From the NCBI GenBank assembly GCA_006212115.1, contig PDUK01000025.1:1-36993 (forward strand): a stretch of 36,993 nt of DNA. Reading direction: 5' to 3'. A program made the translations under genes and the position numbers. The DNA is from Thalassolituus sp. GTDB lineage: Bacteria; Pseudomonadota; Gammaproteobacteria; Pseudomonadales; Oceanobacteraceae. Positions 14,687-22,311 of this stretch are shown here, one piece after another. How positions within the stretch are numbered: the stretch's first letter is position 1; the number at the start of each line of letters is the position of its first letter. The notes beneath the pieces are model-generated. The model searched no databases, was not told where the DNA came from, and saw only the letters and a list, made by a program, of their open reading frames with translations.

Positions 14687-15933
14687 AAACACTGACCGTG
14701 ACCGCTGACACCATGCCTTGGCTTGATCGCTTCTGCCGCAATGGGTTGATACAGACACTCGAAAAGTTGCACACAGGGTCTCTTGAGATCATTGAGGGCA
14801 ACCACACCATGAATTTTGGTGAGCAAGGCTCAGAGCTACATGCGAGTATTGAGATTCTCGACAGCGAAGCCTACCGCAGCATCGCGCTCAACGGCAGTGT
14901 GGGTGCCGGTGAGTCCTATATGACTGGAGACTGGACTTGTGCGGAACTGCCCACGCTGATCCGCATCCTGTCCCGCAACAAGGATGTCGTCGATCAGATC
15001 GACGGCGGCTTGGCGAATCTGGGCAAATTTGCACTCAAGTGGATTCATTCCCTGAATCGCAATACCGAAAAAGGCTCCCGCCGTAATATCGCTGCCCACT
15101 ACGATCTCGGCAACGACATGTTTGAGCTGTTTCTTGATCCTACCATGATGTATTCGAGCGGTATTTTTCCTCGTGAAGACGCCACGATGGAAGAAGCATC
15201 GGTATACAAGCTGGATCGTATTTGCAAAAAGCTGAATCTGACTGCGGATGATCATCTGGTAGAAATCGGAACTGGCTGGGGCAGCATGGCGATCCATGCG
15301 GCGAAGCACTATGGTTGCAAAGTCACCACGACCACCATCTCTGAACAGCAATATGCCTGGGCGGAAGAAAAGGTAAAAGCCGAAGGACTTGAAGACAAGA
15401 TTACCCTGCTAAAAAAAGACTACCGGGCTCTTGAAGGTCAATTCGACAAGCTGGTCTCCATTGAGATGATTGAGGCGGTAGGTTGGGAATATCTGGACAC
15501 CTATACCGAGACAATCAGCCGACTCCTGAAACCAGAAGGCCTTGCACTGATTCAGGCAATTACCATTGAAGATCAGCGCTACGAGCAGGCGAAAAAAGAC
15601 GTCGACTTTATCAAGCGCTATATCTTTCCGGGTAGTTTTATTCCCTGTGTTACGGCTATTCAGAACTCGTTCACAAAATGCACCGATATGAAGATGTCGC
15701 ATATGGAAGACATCACTCCGCACTATGCGCGCACTCTGGATGCATGGCGTCAGCGCTTCCTGGCAAACAAAAACGACATCATGGCGAAGGGATACAGTGA
15801 AGACTTTATTCGCTTATGGGATTTCTACTTCGCTTACTGCGAAGGCGGCTTTGCTGAGCGCGTTATCGGTGATGTTCATCTGATGTTCGCCAAACCCTTA
15901 AATCGCAGCACGCCAGTACTGGGCGATCTCTGA
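14683..15933 (+). CDS. cfa: Cyclopropane-fatty-acyl-phospholipid synthase family methyltransferase
   Basis: A 416-residue SAM-dependent enzyme acting on double bonds of membrane phospholipid acyl chains. The N-terminal lipid-interacting domain includes VGAGESYMTGDWTC. NIAAHYDLGNDMFELFLDP (about 127-145) is the family hallmark. SAM motif I is VEIGTGWGSMAIHAAKHYG (about 193-211), followed by VSIEMIEAVGWEYL and the YIFPGSFIPC segment. It may form cyclopropane rings, or, given the flavin desaturase and DUF1365 partners, act as a UfaM-like methylase; sequence reading cannot separate these. AGGAG lies 5 nt before the ATG at 14683, which overlaps the DUF1365 stop. Confidence 0.92.
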   Translation: MKTLTVTADTMPWLDRFCRNGLIQTLEKLHTGSLEIIEGNHTMNFGEQGSELHASIEILDSEAYRSIALNGSVGAGESYMTGDWTCAELPTLIRILSRNKDVVDQIDGGLANLGKFALKWIHSLNRNTEKGSRRNIAAHYDLGNDMFELFLDPTMMYSSGIFPREDATMEEASVYKLDRICKKLNLTADDHLVEIGTGWGSMAIHAAKHYGCKVTTTTISEQQYAWAEEKVKAEGLEDKITLLKKDYRALEGQFDKLVSIEMIEAVGWEYLDTYTETISRLLKPEGLALIQAITIEDQRYEQAKKDVDFIKRYIFPGSFIPCVTAIQNSFTKCTDMKMSHMEDITPHYARTLDAWRQRFLANKNDIMAKGYSEDFIRLWDFYFAYCEGGFAERVIGDVHLMFAKPLNRSTPVLGDL

Positions 15934-15934
15934 C

Positions 15935-16438
15935 GTGACTGATTCACGCCTGACTCTCGTCAATGCCGTCGCTTTTCAGGCATGCTGGTTCGCTTGCGTA
16001 ATCGGCGGTAGCCTCTGGGCACTGCCGGCCGTCATCCTGTTTATGGTATGGCATCAGCGTGTCGCAGATAAGCGCGAGTGGATACTGATTTCAGTATTAA
16101 CCCTATGCGGTATTGCCATCGATACTCTCTGGTATCAGATCGGGCTGATACAGTTTCCCAATTACAGTATGCCCGTCGTACCTGTCTGGCTTGCTTTATT
16201 GTGGCTCGCTTTCTCTGCAACCCTTATGCATTCGCTGGCGATATTTTTCTCACGCCCATGGCTGATCACTCCAATTGCAGCCATTGCAGCGCCGGTGAGC
16301 TACTTCGCTGGTGAACGCTTTGGTTCGATCACCCTGACGGACAATAGCCTTTGGGTTATCGCCGCTAGCTGGGCGGGCTTGATGCTGGTTTTTTCTGTCG
16401 CTCATAAGAGCCTGACCAAGGAACGTGTTTATGGCTAA
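15935..16438 (+). CDS. DUF2878 family membrane protein
   Basis: A 167-residue inner membrane protein. Hydrophobic segments occur at about 8-38, 48-70, 79-103, 108-124 and 138-158, with the LVNAVAFQACWFACVIGG opening typical of DUF2878. Members accompany Cfa, DUF1365 and SDR genes, and no activity is known to me. The GTG start follows the cfa stop by 1 nt. It overlaps the next gene by 8 nt. It may anchor or shield the lipid-modifying enzymes at the membrane, but that is only a guess from context. Confidence 0.78.
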   Translation: MTDSRLTLVNAVAFQACWFACVIGGSLWALPAVILFMVWHQRVADKREWILISVLTLCGIAIDTLWYQIGLIQFPNYSMPVVPVWLALLWLAFSATLMHSLAIFFSRPWLITPIAAIAAPVSYFAGERFGSITLTDNSLWVIAASWAGLMLVFSVAHKSLTKERVYG

Positions 16439-17198
16439 CGCTGTCTCTTTTATCAAAGCGATCACCATCGCCGCTGTCGTCATACTGTCAGGCGTTCTTA
16501 CAGGTACGCTTTCAGGCACTGTGTTCGCAGACGAATCGATATTGTCTTACAGAGGAGATGCGTTCAGCCTCGATGGCGGTACGCTGCTTTATACAGAGCA
16601 CCACCAGCTCACATACAGACAAGTCAGTTCAGATTCCGATAAAGCAGTAAAGGAACCTATTTCCCGTATCACCCGTTATCAGGACGCCAATACTCAAGAG
16701 TTTGCCGTCAAAGAGAATACCTATCGCTATGGCAGCGCCACGCCTGAGTTTAATCTGACTGACACACGCTACGGATACTATGAGGAGGTTACGTACGAGA
16801 ACGATCGCTGGCGAGCCTCATACCGAGAGCCTACAGAGGCTGACAAAGGGAAGTTAGGCAAACCAGACTACACGCCTGTTATCGATTCGGGATTCGATGA
16901 ATTTGTTCGTTCGGTATGGCCAGAATTAATGGATGGCGACACGGTCCGGTTTTCTTTTGCAGTACCATCACGACTCGAGTGGGTCAACTTCCGTTTAATA
17001 CCGTTGAAGAACGAAAACGGTACGCTTACTGTGGAGATGCGCCTTAGCTCAAGATTACTGTCTTGGCTGCTGGACCCGGTCAAGCTCAGCTACGATACAG
17101 AAACCATGCGTCTATTAACCTATCGCGGATTAACCAATATCCGTGATAAAAATGGTGAGGGTATTCAGGCGGAAATCCGATACACCTACCCGGACTAA
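16431..17198 (+). CDS. Exported protein of unknown function, last gene of the light-response operon
   Basis: I do not recognise a named family. The 255-residue product starts with a signal peptide: a hydrophobic stretch at about 8-30 and a probable cleavage after VFA near residue 33. The mature part (about 220 residues) is polar and rich in Tyr, Arg and beta-type segments such as DTVRFSFAVPSRLEWVNFRL and SSRLLSWLLDPVKLSYDTET, reminiscent of periplasmic lipid- or sugar-binding beta proteins of the DUF3108 kind. I chose the ATG at 16431 because AAGGAA lies 7 nt upstream. It overlaps the DUF2878 gene by 8 nt and precedes the TonB-dependent receptor gene by 65 nt, so it may act in the envelope with either. 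Confidence 0.75.
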   Translation: MANAVSFIKAITIAAVVILSGVLTGTLSGTVFADESILSYRGDAFSLDGGTLLYTEHHQLTYRQVSSDSDKAVKEPISRITRYQDANTQEFAVKENTYRYGSATPEFNLTDTRYGYYEEVTYENDRWRASYREPTEADKGKLGKPDYTPVIDSGFDEFVRSVWPELMDGDTVRFSFAVPSRLEWVNFRLIPLKNENGTLTVEMRLSSRLLSWLLDPVKLSYDTETMRLLTYRGLTNIRDKNGEGIQAEIRYTYPD

Positions 17199-17227
17199 AC
17201 AACGTCTCTGAAACTTTAAAAACAGTG

Positions 17228-17258
17228 CAATAAAAGGAACTATCCAATAAAAGGAACT
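17228..17258 (+). repeat. Tandem repeat of the TonB receptor ribosome-binding leader
   Basis: CAATAAAAGGAACT occurs at 17228-17241 and again at 17245-17258, a 17 bp period. Each copy holds an AAGGAA Shine-Dalgarno. Only the second is placed properly, 7 nt before the ATG at 17264. A small duplication of the leader explains this. Confidence 0.75.
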
Positions 17259-17263
17259 GTGCA

Positions 17264-19288
17264 ATGAAACGGCGGCTTGTACTACCTGCGCTTTTGTCTC
17301 TAGTTGTTTCAGCCATGAGTCACGCGGACGTGGCTCTGGACACTGTTACCACAACGGCGGGTGATGAACAGGAGACCCGCCCGGCTACGCAAAAATTACT
17401 GAAAGTACCCGGAGCCGGAAACGACCCTTTACGAGCGCTTGAGGCCTTACCGGGTGTCGTTTTTGGGAACGGTCGCGAAGCTGCTCCCGCAGTACGCGGA
17501 TCATCACCAGATGACAACGCGTACTACCTCGATTTTCTCCCAGTCGGCTACCTATTTCACAACGACGGATCAAGCATCATCAATGACGCATTAGTGGAAG
17601 GCTTTCAGCTTTACCCTGCCGCATTTGGGCCAGAGTTCAACGGTGCAACCGGAGCGGTTATTACCGCAGAATCACGATCTCCCTATTTCGATGAGCAGCA
17701 AACCATTGTTGACCTTAGTCTGCTTCGCGCGGGCGTTCTGTTTGATGTACCTGTTAACGAACAAAACGCCGCATTTCTCAGTGCGCGTATGAGTTTGTTC
17801 CAATTCTATCTTGAAAATATTATCGATGATGAAGATTTCGAGTTCACCACCGTCCCTGAGTTTTACGACTATCAGGGTGCCTGGGAATATCGACCGGATG
17901 CAACCTCAACTCTGAGATTTCAGGTGGTGGGTGCGCGTGACAAGGCGGGGCTGGATTTTGATGAAGACTCCGATTTTGTTCAACAAGACCCTGCGCTCAG
18001 TGGCGGGCTGGAAGCGGAGCAGTATTTCAATAGTCAGGGAGTCGTATACGAAACTATCTTCGACTCTGGCATCAGTATGGTAGCCGGACTGTCGCAACTG
18101 GAAGAAAGCTTTGAATTCAGTATAGGGCAAGGCAACTTTATTGATGCCAAAAGCAACCGCTACGGTTTCCGCTCGCAGTTCTCTTACCCAATTTCATTAA
18201 CACATGAGTTGGAATTCGGAGCGGAGTTTGCCCAGCAAAATATTGGCTACAAAGGGCGGTTCTCTGCGCCGCCCTGTGATGAATTTTCCAGTGATTGTCG
18301 CCTTGTCAGTGCTACCGAGGAATTGCGCGGAAGCGGTGACTTCCCGATTCGTACGACACAGCTCAATCTGGCCGACATTTGGCAAATCAATGCGGACTGG
18401 CAACTCACCAGCGGCGCACTAGCATCGTATAACGAATTTACCGGTAATACGTACTTGGAACCCAGACTGAAAAATCGCCTGACCGTCAGCGAGCCACTGG
18501 TCTGGACACTCGGTTACGGACGCTACCACGCCCTGTCGGGAAATCCGGGCCAATACACGCCCGAGTTCGGGAACCGTGAACTGGATGAAACCCGCTCCAC
18601 ACATTACGTCACTGGCCTTGAATATCAGTTGAAAGACGGCCTTACCCTGACGACGGAGGTCTACTACAAAGAAATCCGTGACATCGTGGTATCTCGCGCA
18701 CCGCAAAGCGAATACCCAACGCTGACGCTGGACGAATATAACAACTTACCGCGCTATACCAATGAAGGTAGTGGCGAGGCATGGGGTGTCGAAGCTCTAC
18801 TCAACGCAGATTTCAGTGAACGCTGGTACGGTTGGGTCTCTGTTACCCTGTCCCGGACGGAGCGGGAAAACGACATAACTGGCGAGCGCTTCCGTTATTC
18901 CTACGACAAACCTGTGGTAATCAATACCGTCGGCAACTACCAACTGAATGACGATTGGACTCTGGGGTTGAAATGGCGTTTTGAAAGCGGACAACTCGTG
19001 ACTCCGCTGGAAGGTGTTGAAGAGGATGAGACAACACCCGGCCTCTTCAATCCGATCTATGGTGCACCATTCTCTGAGCGTTTGCCGTCTTATCACCGCC
19101 TGGATGTCAGAGCAGACCGTTCTTACGACTTTACCCGGTGGAGCATGGACCTCTATGTCGAGGTCATTAACTTGTACGCCCGTCAGAACGTCATTGGTTA
19201 CCAGTATCTCAATGCTGACTACAGCGAACGGGAGGACGTTAACGATCTGCCGCCCATCGCATCCGTCGGCGTAAGGTTGATATTTTGA
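17264..19288 (+). CDS. TonB-dependent outer membrane receptor
   Basis: A 674-residue outer membrane beta-barrel transporter energised by TonB. A signal peptide (cleavage after SHA, about residue 21) is followed by the TonB-box-like LDTVTTTAG. The plug domain then follows: DPLRALEALPGVVFGNG, PAVRGSSPDDNAYYLDFLPV and EFNGATGAVITAESRSPY. The rest alternates aromatic and charged beta segments and ends in GVRLIF with a terminal Phe suited to BAM insertion. The substrate cannot be read. It lies 65 nt after the operon's last gene and has its own strong ribosome site, so it may be a read-through member or a separate unit. A hairpin overlaps its stop codon. Confidence 0.9.
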   Translation: MKRRLVLPALLSLVVSAMSHADVALDTVTTTAGDEQETRPATQKLLKVPGAGNDPLRALEALPGVVFGNGREAAPAVRGSSPDDNAYYLDFLPVGYLFHNDGSSIINDALVEGFQLYPAAFGPEFNGATGAVITAESRSPYFDEQQTIVDLSLLRAGVLFDVPVNEQNAAFLSARMSLFQFYLENIIDDEDFEFTTVPEFYDYQGAWEYRPDATSTLRFQVVGARDKAGLDFDEDSDFVQQDPALSGGLEAEQYFNSQGVVYETIFDSGISMVAGLSQLEESFEFSIGQGNFIDAKSNRYGFRSQFSYPISLTHELEFGAEFAQQNIGYKGRFSAPPCDEFSSDCRLVSATEELRGSGDFPIRTTQLNLADIWQINADWQLTSGALASYNEFTGNTYLEPRLKNRLTVSEPLVWTLGYGRYHALSGNPGQYTPEFGNRELDETRSTHYVTGLEYQLKDGLTLTTEVYYKEIRDIVVSRAPQSEYPTLTLDEYNNLPRYTNEGSGEAWGVEALLNADFSERWYGWVSVTLSRTERENDITGERFRYSYDKPVVINTVGNYQLNDDWTLGLKWRFESGQLVTPLEGVEEDETTPGLFNPIYGAPFSERLPSYHRLDVRADRSYDFTRWSMDLYVEVINLYARQNVIGYQYLNADYSEREDVNDLPPIASVGVRLIF

Positions 19289-19320
19289 TGGTTGAAGCGA
19301 CCATTGTCTCAAATATCTTT
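19279..19320 (+). terminator. Possible terminator after the TonB receptor gene
   Basis: A nested inverted repeat overlaps the stop codon: GATATTT (19279-19285) with AAATATC (19311-19317), and inside it ATGGT (19288-19292) with ACCAT (19300-19304). TTTTC follows. It is AT-rich and weaker than a classic terminator. Confidence 0.45.
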
Positions 19321-19378
19321 TCAATTTATTAATTTAGGGCCATACTGTTCTAATTGAAACCAACAGGAACAACGGAAG

Positions 19379-20320
19379 ATGCAAATAGGAAAGCGCGAGG
19401 AATTCGACCTGAACGAGATGGCCATTTTCGTTCACGTTGTTGAAGCAGGAAGCTTTACCGGTGCCGCCCGGCATCTTGGTCTACCGAAATCCACCGTCAG
19501 CCGCAAGATCACCCAACTTGAGGAGCGGCTCGGTGTACGCCTGATTCAACGCACAACCCGAAGCCTTCGACTTACCGACACTGGTAACGCCTATTACAAC
19601 CAGTGCGCCCGTATATTGGGTGAAATTGAAGAAGCCAACATTGCTGTCACCCGCATGCAAAGCACGCCAACGGGGACGCTACGTATTACTGCACCCGTAC
19701 TGTTTGGTTCGACCGTCCTGTCAGGGCTGATCGCTGACTATTGCGATCAACATCCGCAAGTGACCGTAGACATGGCGTTGAGCGACCAGAAACTGGATCT
19801 CGTGCAGGACGGTATTGATGTCGCGTTCCGCGTCGGCACCCTAGAGGATTCATCATTAATCGGGCGTCATCTGGGCGACGTGCGTTCACTGCTTTGTGCC
19901 AGCCCCGAATACATCAAGAAGCACGGTGAGCTTCAGCACCCCGACACACTCGGCGAGCACAACCTGATGACGTTGACCCAATGGCCATCATGGCAGCTTT
20001 GCGGACCCGGAGGTCAAACTCACAATCACAATGTACACCCGCGTGTACAGGTAAATGACTTTGCCAGCCTGTATACACTGGCCTTATCTGGCTCTGGGGT
20101 GGCACCGCTGCCATCCTTGATTGCCGCTCCCGCTATCCGCGCAGGTACTCTGGTACAGGTATTACCGGAGTGGCCTTTTGAAGCGAGTCCGATCCACGCG
20201 CTTTACCCAAGTAACCGTCACCTGTCTGCGAAGGTGCGAAGCTTTGTTGAATTCGTGATCGAGTCAGTACGTCCAAACCCGCCTTGGGAAGTGGAACATG
20301 GGCTTGTCAGTACAGACTGA
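19379..20320 (+). CDS. LysR-family transcriptional regulator
   Basis: A 313-residue regulator. The N-terminal HTH reads DLNEMAIFVHVVEAGSFTGA then ARHLGLPKSTVSRKITQLEERLG (about 10-53). The effector domain (about 95-300) has the LysR substrate fold, with GTLRITAPVLFG and SGSGVAPLPSLI segments of the AaeR/YafC-like group that often controls nearby oxidoreductase genes. AGGA precedes the ATG by about 9 nt. It is followed after 18 nt by a lipoprotein gene on the same strand, an unusual layout because LysR genes are often divergent from their targets. The effector is unknown. Confidence 0.92.
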   Translation: MQIGKREEFDLNEMAIFVHVVEAGSFTGAARHLGLPKSTVSRKITQLEERLGVRLIQRTTRSLRLTDTGNAYYNQCARILGEIEEANIAVTRMQSTPTGTLRITAPVLFGSTVLSGLIADYCDQHPQVTVDMALSDQKLDLVQDGIDVAFRVGTLEDSSLIGRHLGDVRSLLCASPEYIKKHGELQHPDTLGEHNLMTLTQWPSWQLCGPGGQTHNHNVHPRVQVNDFASLYTLALSGSGVAPLPSLIAAPAIRAGTLVQVLPEWPFEASPIHALYPSNRHLSAKVRSFVEFVIESVRPNPPWEVEHGLVSTD

Positions 20321-20338
20321 AACAATGGAGATTCAGGG

Positions 20339-21193
20339 ATGATAAAACGAATCACTTATGGAACAACCGCAGCACTGGTTTCTCTGACACTGGCGCTTTC
20401 ACTGGGTGGCTGCCTGCCTCAGGAAGTAGATGAAGTCGTTGAAACTGGCGAGGTTACAGACGCGGCCCCGGCTACTGTATCAAAGCCCGCTCGGCACCCC
20501 GATGAATTACTTCGGGATCAATATCGTCACCCTGCTGAAACTCTGATGTTCTTTGATGTTCAGCCCTCCCATACTGTGGTCGAAATCTGGCCCGGTACAG
20601 GATGGTACAGCGCTATTCTCGCGCCCTACCTGAAAGACGAAGGGCAACTTATTGCTGCGCATTTCCCTGCAGACAGTGAAGTCAGTTTTTTCCGAAAGAG
20701 CCGTGCAGCTTACAACGAGCGCTTTCTTCTGCAACCAGATCTCTATGGCAAAATTTTCATCAGTGAGCTGGCTCCTCCGCAGGTGCTGAATATCGCCGAA
20801 GCCGGTGAAGCAGACAGAGTTCTGACCTTCCGGAACGTCCACAACTGGATGAGAAACAGACAGGAACAAGCGGTATTTGATGAGGCCTATCGGGTACTCA
20901 AGCAAGGCGGCCTGTTAGGGGTTGTCGAGCATCGCGCGCCGGAGAGTTTTACCCGGGAAGAGATGGTGCAAAGTGGCTACGTCAGTGAATCTTATGTCAC
21001 ACAACTGGCCATTAACGCCGGATTTCTTCCGGACGGCCAGTCTGAAATCAACGCCAATCCTAATGACCGACATGATCACCCACATGGCGTATGGTCTTTG
21101 CCTCCTACGCTACGGGGCGGCGAATCCACTCGCGCGCAGTTCGAAACTATTGGCGAAAGTGATCGTATGACACTGAGGTTCCGTAAACCCTGA
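20339..21193 (+). CDS. Predicted lipoprotein with a SAM-methyltransferase-like fold
   Basis: A 284-residue protein whose N-terminus is a lipoprotein signal (charged MIKR, hydrophobic core, lipobox LGGC with Cys at about 25). It then reads like a class I methyltransferase: HPDELLRDQYRHPAETLMFF, motif I variant VVEIWPGTGWYSAILAPYL (about 80-98) and a VLTFRNVHNWM-type motif II. AYRVLKQGGLLGVVEHR is the motif III region. Exported methyltransferase-like proteins of this kind occur in Pseudomonas and Xanthomonas relatives. There is no SAM pool outside the cytoplasm, so the fold may have another role. GGAG lies 9 nt before the ATG. It is probably cotranscribed with the LysR gene. Confidence 0.85.
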   Translation: MIKRITYGTTAALVSLTLALSLGGCLPQEVDEVVETGEVTDAAPATVSKPARHPDELLRDQYRHPAETLMFFDVQPSHTVVEIWPGTGWYSAILAPYLKDEGQLIAAHFPADSEVSFFRKSRAAYNERFLLQPDLYGKIFISELAPPQVLNIAEAGEADRVLTFRNVHNWMRNRQEQAVFDEAYRVLKQGGLLGVVEHRAPESFTREEMVQSGYVSESYVTQLAINAGFLPDGQSEINANPNDRHDHPHGVWSLPPTLRGGESTRAQFETIGESDRMTLRFRKP

Positions 21194-21221
21194 CTGGTCG
21201 CACTACAGCCGTGATCAGATA

Positions 21222-21839
21222 TCAGAGCTCGGAACCGTCCATACCAATCAGAGTGACCCAGTGTTCGCCTGTTTCGTCTTCATCGACCTGCAGGCGCAGC
21301 ATGCCCGCATAGGGAATCCCCAGGCGCTTCATTGCCTCTGGCGCCAGAGAGAGTAGATGTTGGGCCAATACCCGCATCACGCCCCCGTGCGTCACCACTA
21401 ACAGATGCTCTCCGCCGTGTTCCTGCAAGGCATGGAGCCAGCCATCCAGTACACGCGCCTGCAGCGCAGGAACGGGCTCGCCATTAGGGGCACAGAAGTT
21501 CATCGGGTCTTCCCACAGTTGACGCACATGGGTCTGATCACCGGTCATAACGTCTTTCACCGGTACACCTTCCCAGTCGCCATAGTCGATTTCCGCCCAA
21601 CGCTCATCGACACGTATCGGTAAATTCCCTTCCGACGCAACCTCAGCAGCACTTTCATGGCAGCGTGCCAGCGGAGAGCTCACGACCCTTTGCCACGCGC
21701 CAGGGTTTCGTATCAAGCGCTCGCGAAACTGCCTTCGACCGTTGTCGGTAAGGCGATGATCAATACGTCCGCGAAACACATCGCCGCCTTCAGGCTCTCC
21801 ATGGCGAATAACATCAAGGTATGTGACTTTTCTGCTCAT
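21222..21839 (-). CDS. Histidine phosphatase superfamily protein
   Basis: A phosphoglycerate-mutase-like phosphatase. The phospho-acceptor motif is DVIRHGEPEGG (His about 13), and the second catalytic His is in LLVVTHGGVMRVL. The acid is in the DERWAEIDYGDWEG region. Size and motifs resemble alpha-ribazole phosphatase (CobC) of cobalamin assembly, but many unrelated phosphatases share these, so I leave no symbol. I placed the start at the ATG at 21839 (205 residues), just before the fold begins. In-frame upstream starts would overlap the divergent PilZ gene, and none has a clear ribosome site. It is convergent with the lipoprotein gene (28 nt apart). Confidence 0.82.
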   Translation of the reverse strand: MSRKVTYLDVIRHGEPEGGDVFRGRIDHRLTDNGRRQFRERLIRNPGAWQRVVSSPLARCHESAAEVASEGNLPIRVDERWAEIDYGDWEGVPVKDVMTGDQTHVRQLWEDPMNFCAPNGEPVPALQARVLDGWLHALQEHGGEHLLVVTHGGVMRVLAQHLLSLAPEAMKRLGIPYAGMLRLQVDEDETGEHWVTLIGMDGSEL

Positions 21840-21923
21840 AAGCGGCGAGGCTCCGGCGAAGCTGCTGACAATGTCTATGCTAGTCATAGTATCAAAATTA
21901 ATGGCCTCATAAGGAGTAACGAC

Positions 21924-22265
21924 ATGAGCGCACAATCGTTTGCAGAAATGCGTATGGAGCCACGTTGGCAACTGAAGAGCACGGTCAGCGTCTTCCAGAA
22001 AGGAGGAAGCGACTGCCTTGGTCTATTGGTCAATTGGTCAAAGAGCGGACTGATGATTTCAAGCTACCAACCGTTGAAATCAGGTGACAGTTTTGACGTC
22101 GAGCTCGTCGATATTCTTCAGGATAACGACCGTCGCACTGCGCCCTGTAAAATAGAAGTCGTCTGGTGCAAAGAATTGAATCCCAGTCTGTACGGAAGTG
22201 GCTGCCGTCTGGTGGAAGGGTCAGAAATGTTCGACGCAATGATGCAGGACTATTGCGACGAGTAA
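21924..22265 (+). CDS. PilZ-domain protein
   Basis: A 113-residue single PilZ domain. RMEPR (about 9-13) fits the RxxxR motif, and NWSKSG (about 36-41) fits the (D/N)xSxxG motif. Together these bind cyclic di-GMP, so the protein is a candidate c-di-GMP effector for motility, pilus or envelope control. I chose the ATG at 21924 because AAGGAG lies 7 nt upstream; a longer reading frame has no ribosome signal and would overlap the opposite-strand phosphatase gene. Type IV pilus genes lie 5 kb away, but a functional link is only a guess. Confidence 0.82.
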   Translation: MSAQSFAEMRMEPRWQLKSTVSVFQKGGSDCLGLLVNWSKSGLMISSYQPLKSGDSFDVELVDILQDNDRRTAPCKIEVVWCKELNPSLYGSGCRLVEGSEMFDAMMQDYCDE

Positions 22266-22311
22266 CCAGCACCTTACACTGTGGCGTACATTCTTTAATT
22301 AACGGCGACGT

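Noticed and set aside
20031-20050. Two TGTACA cores in the LysR gene
   Set aside because: They lie deep in coding sequence, 13 bp apart, without promoter elements. Single TGTACA cores inside genes at 2167, 3212, 6057, 9528 and 36832 were set aside for the same reason.
21840-21971. Longer N-terminus of the histidine phosphatase
   Set aside because: It would overlap the divergent PilZ gene and its ribosome site. The conserved fold begins right after the ATG at 21839.
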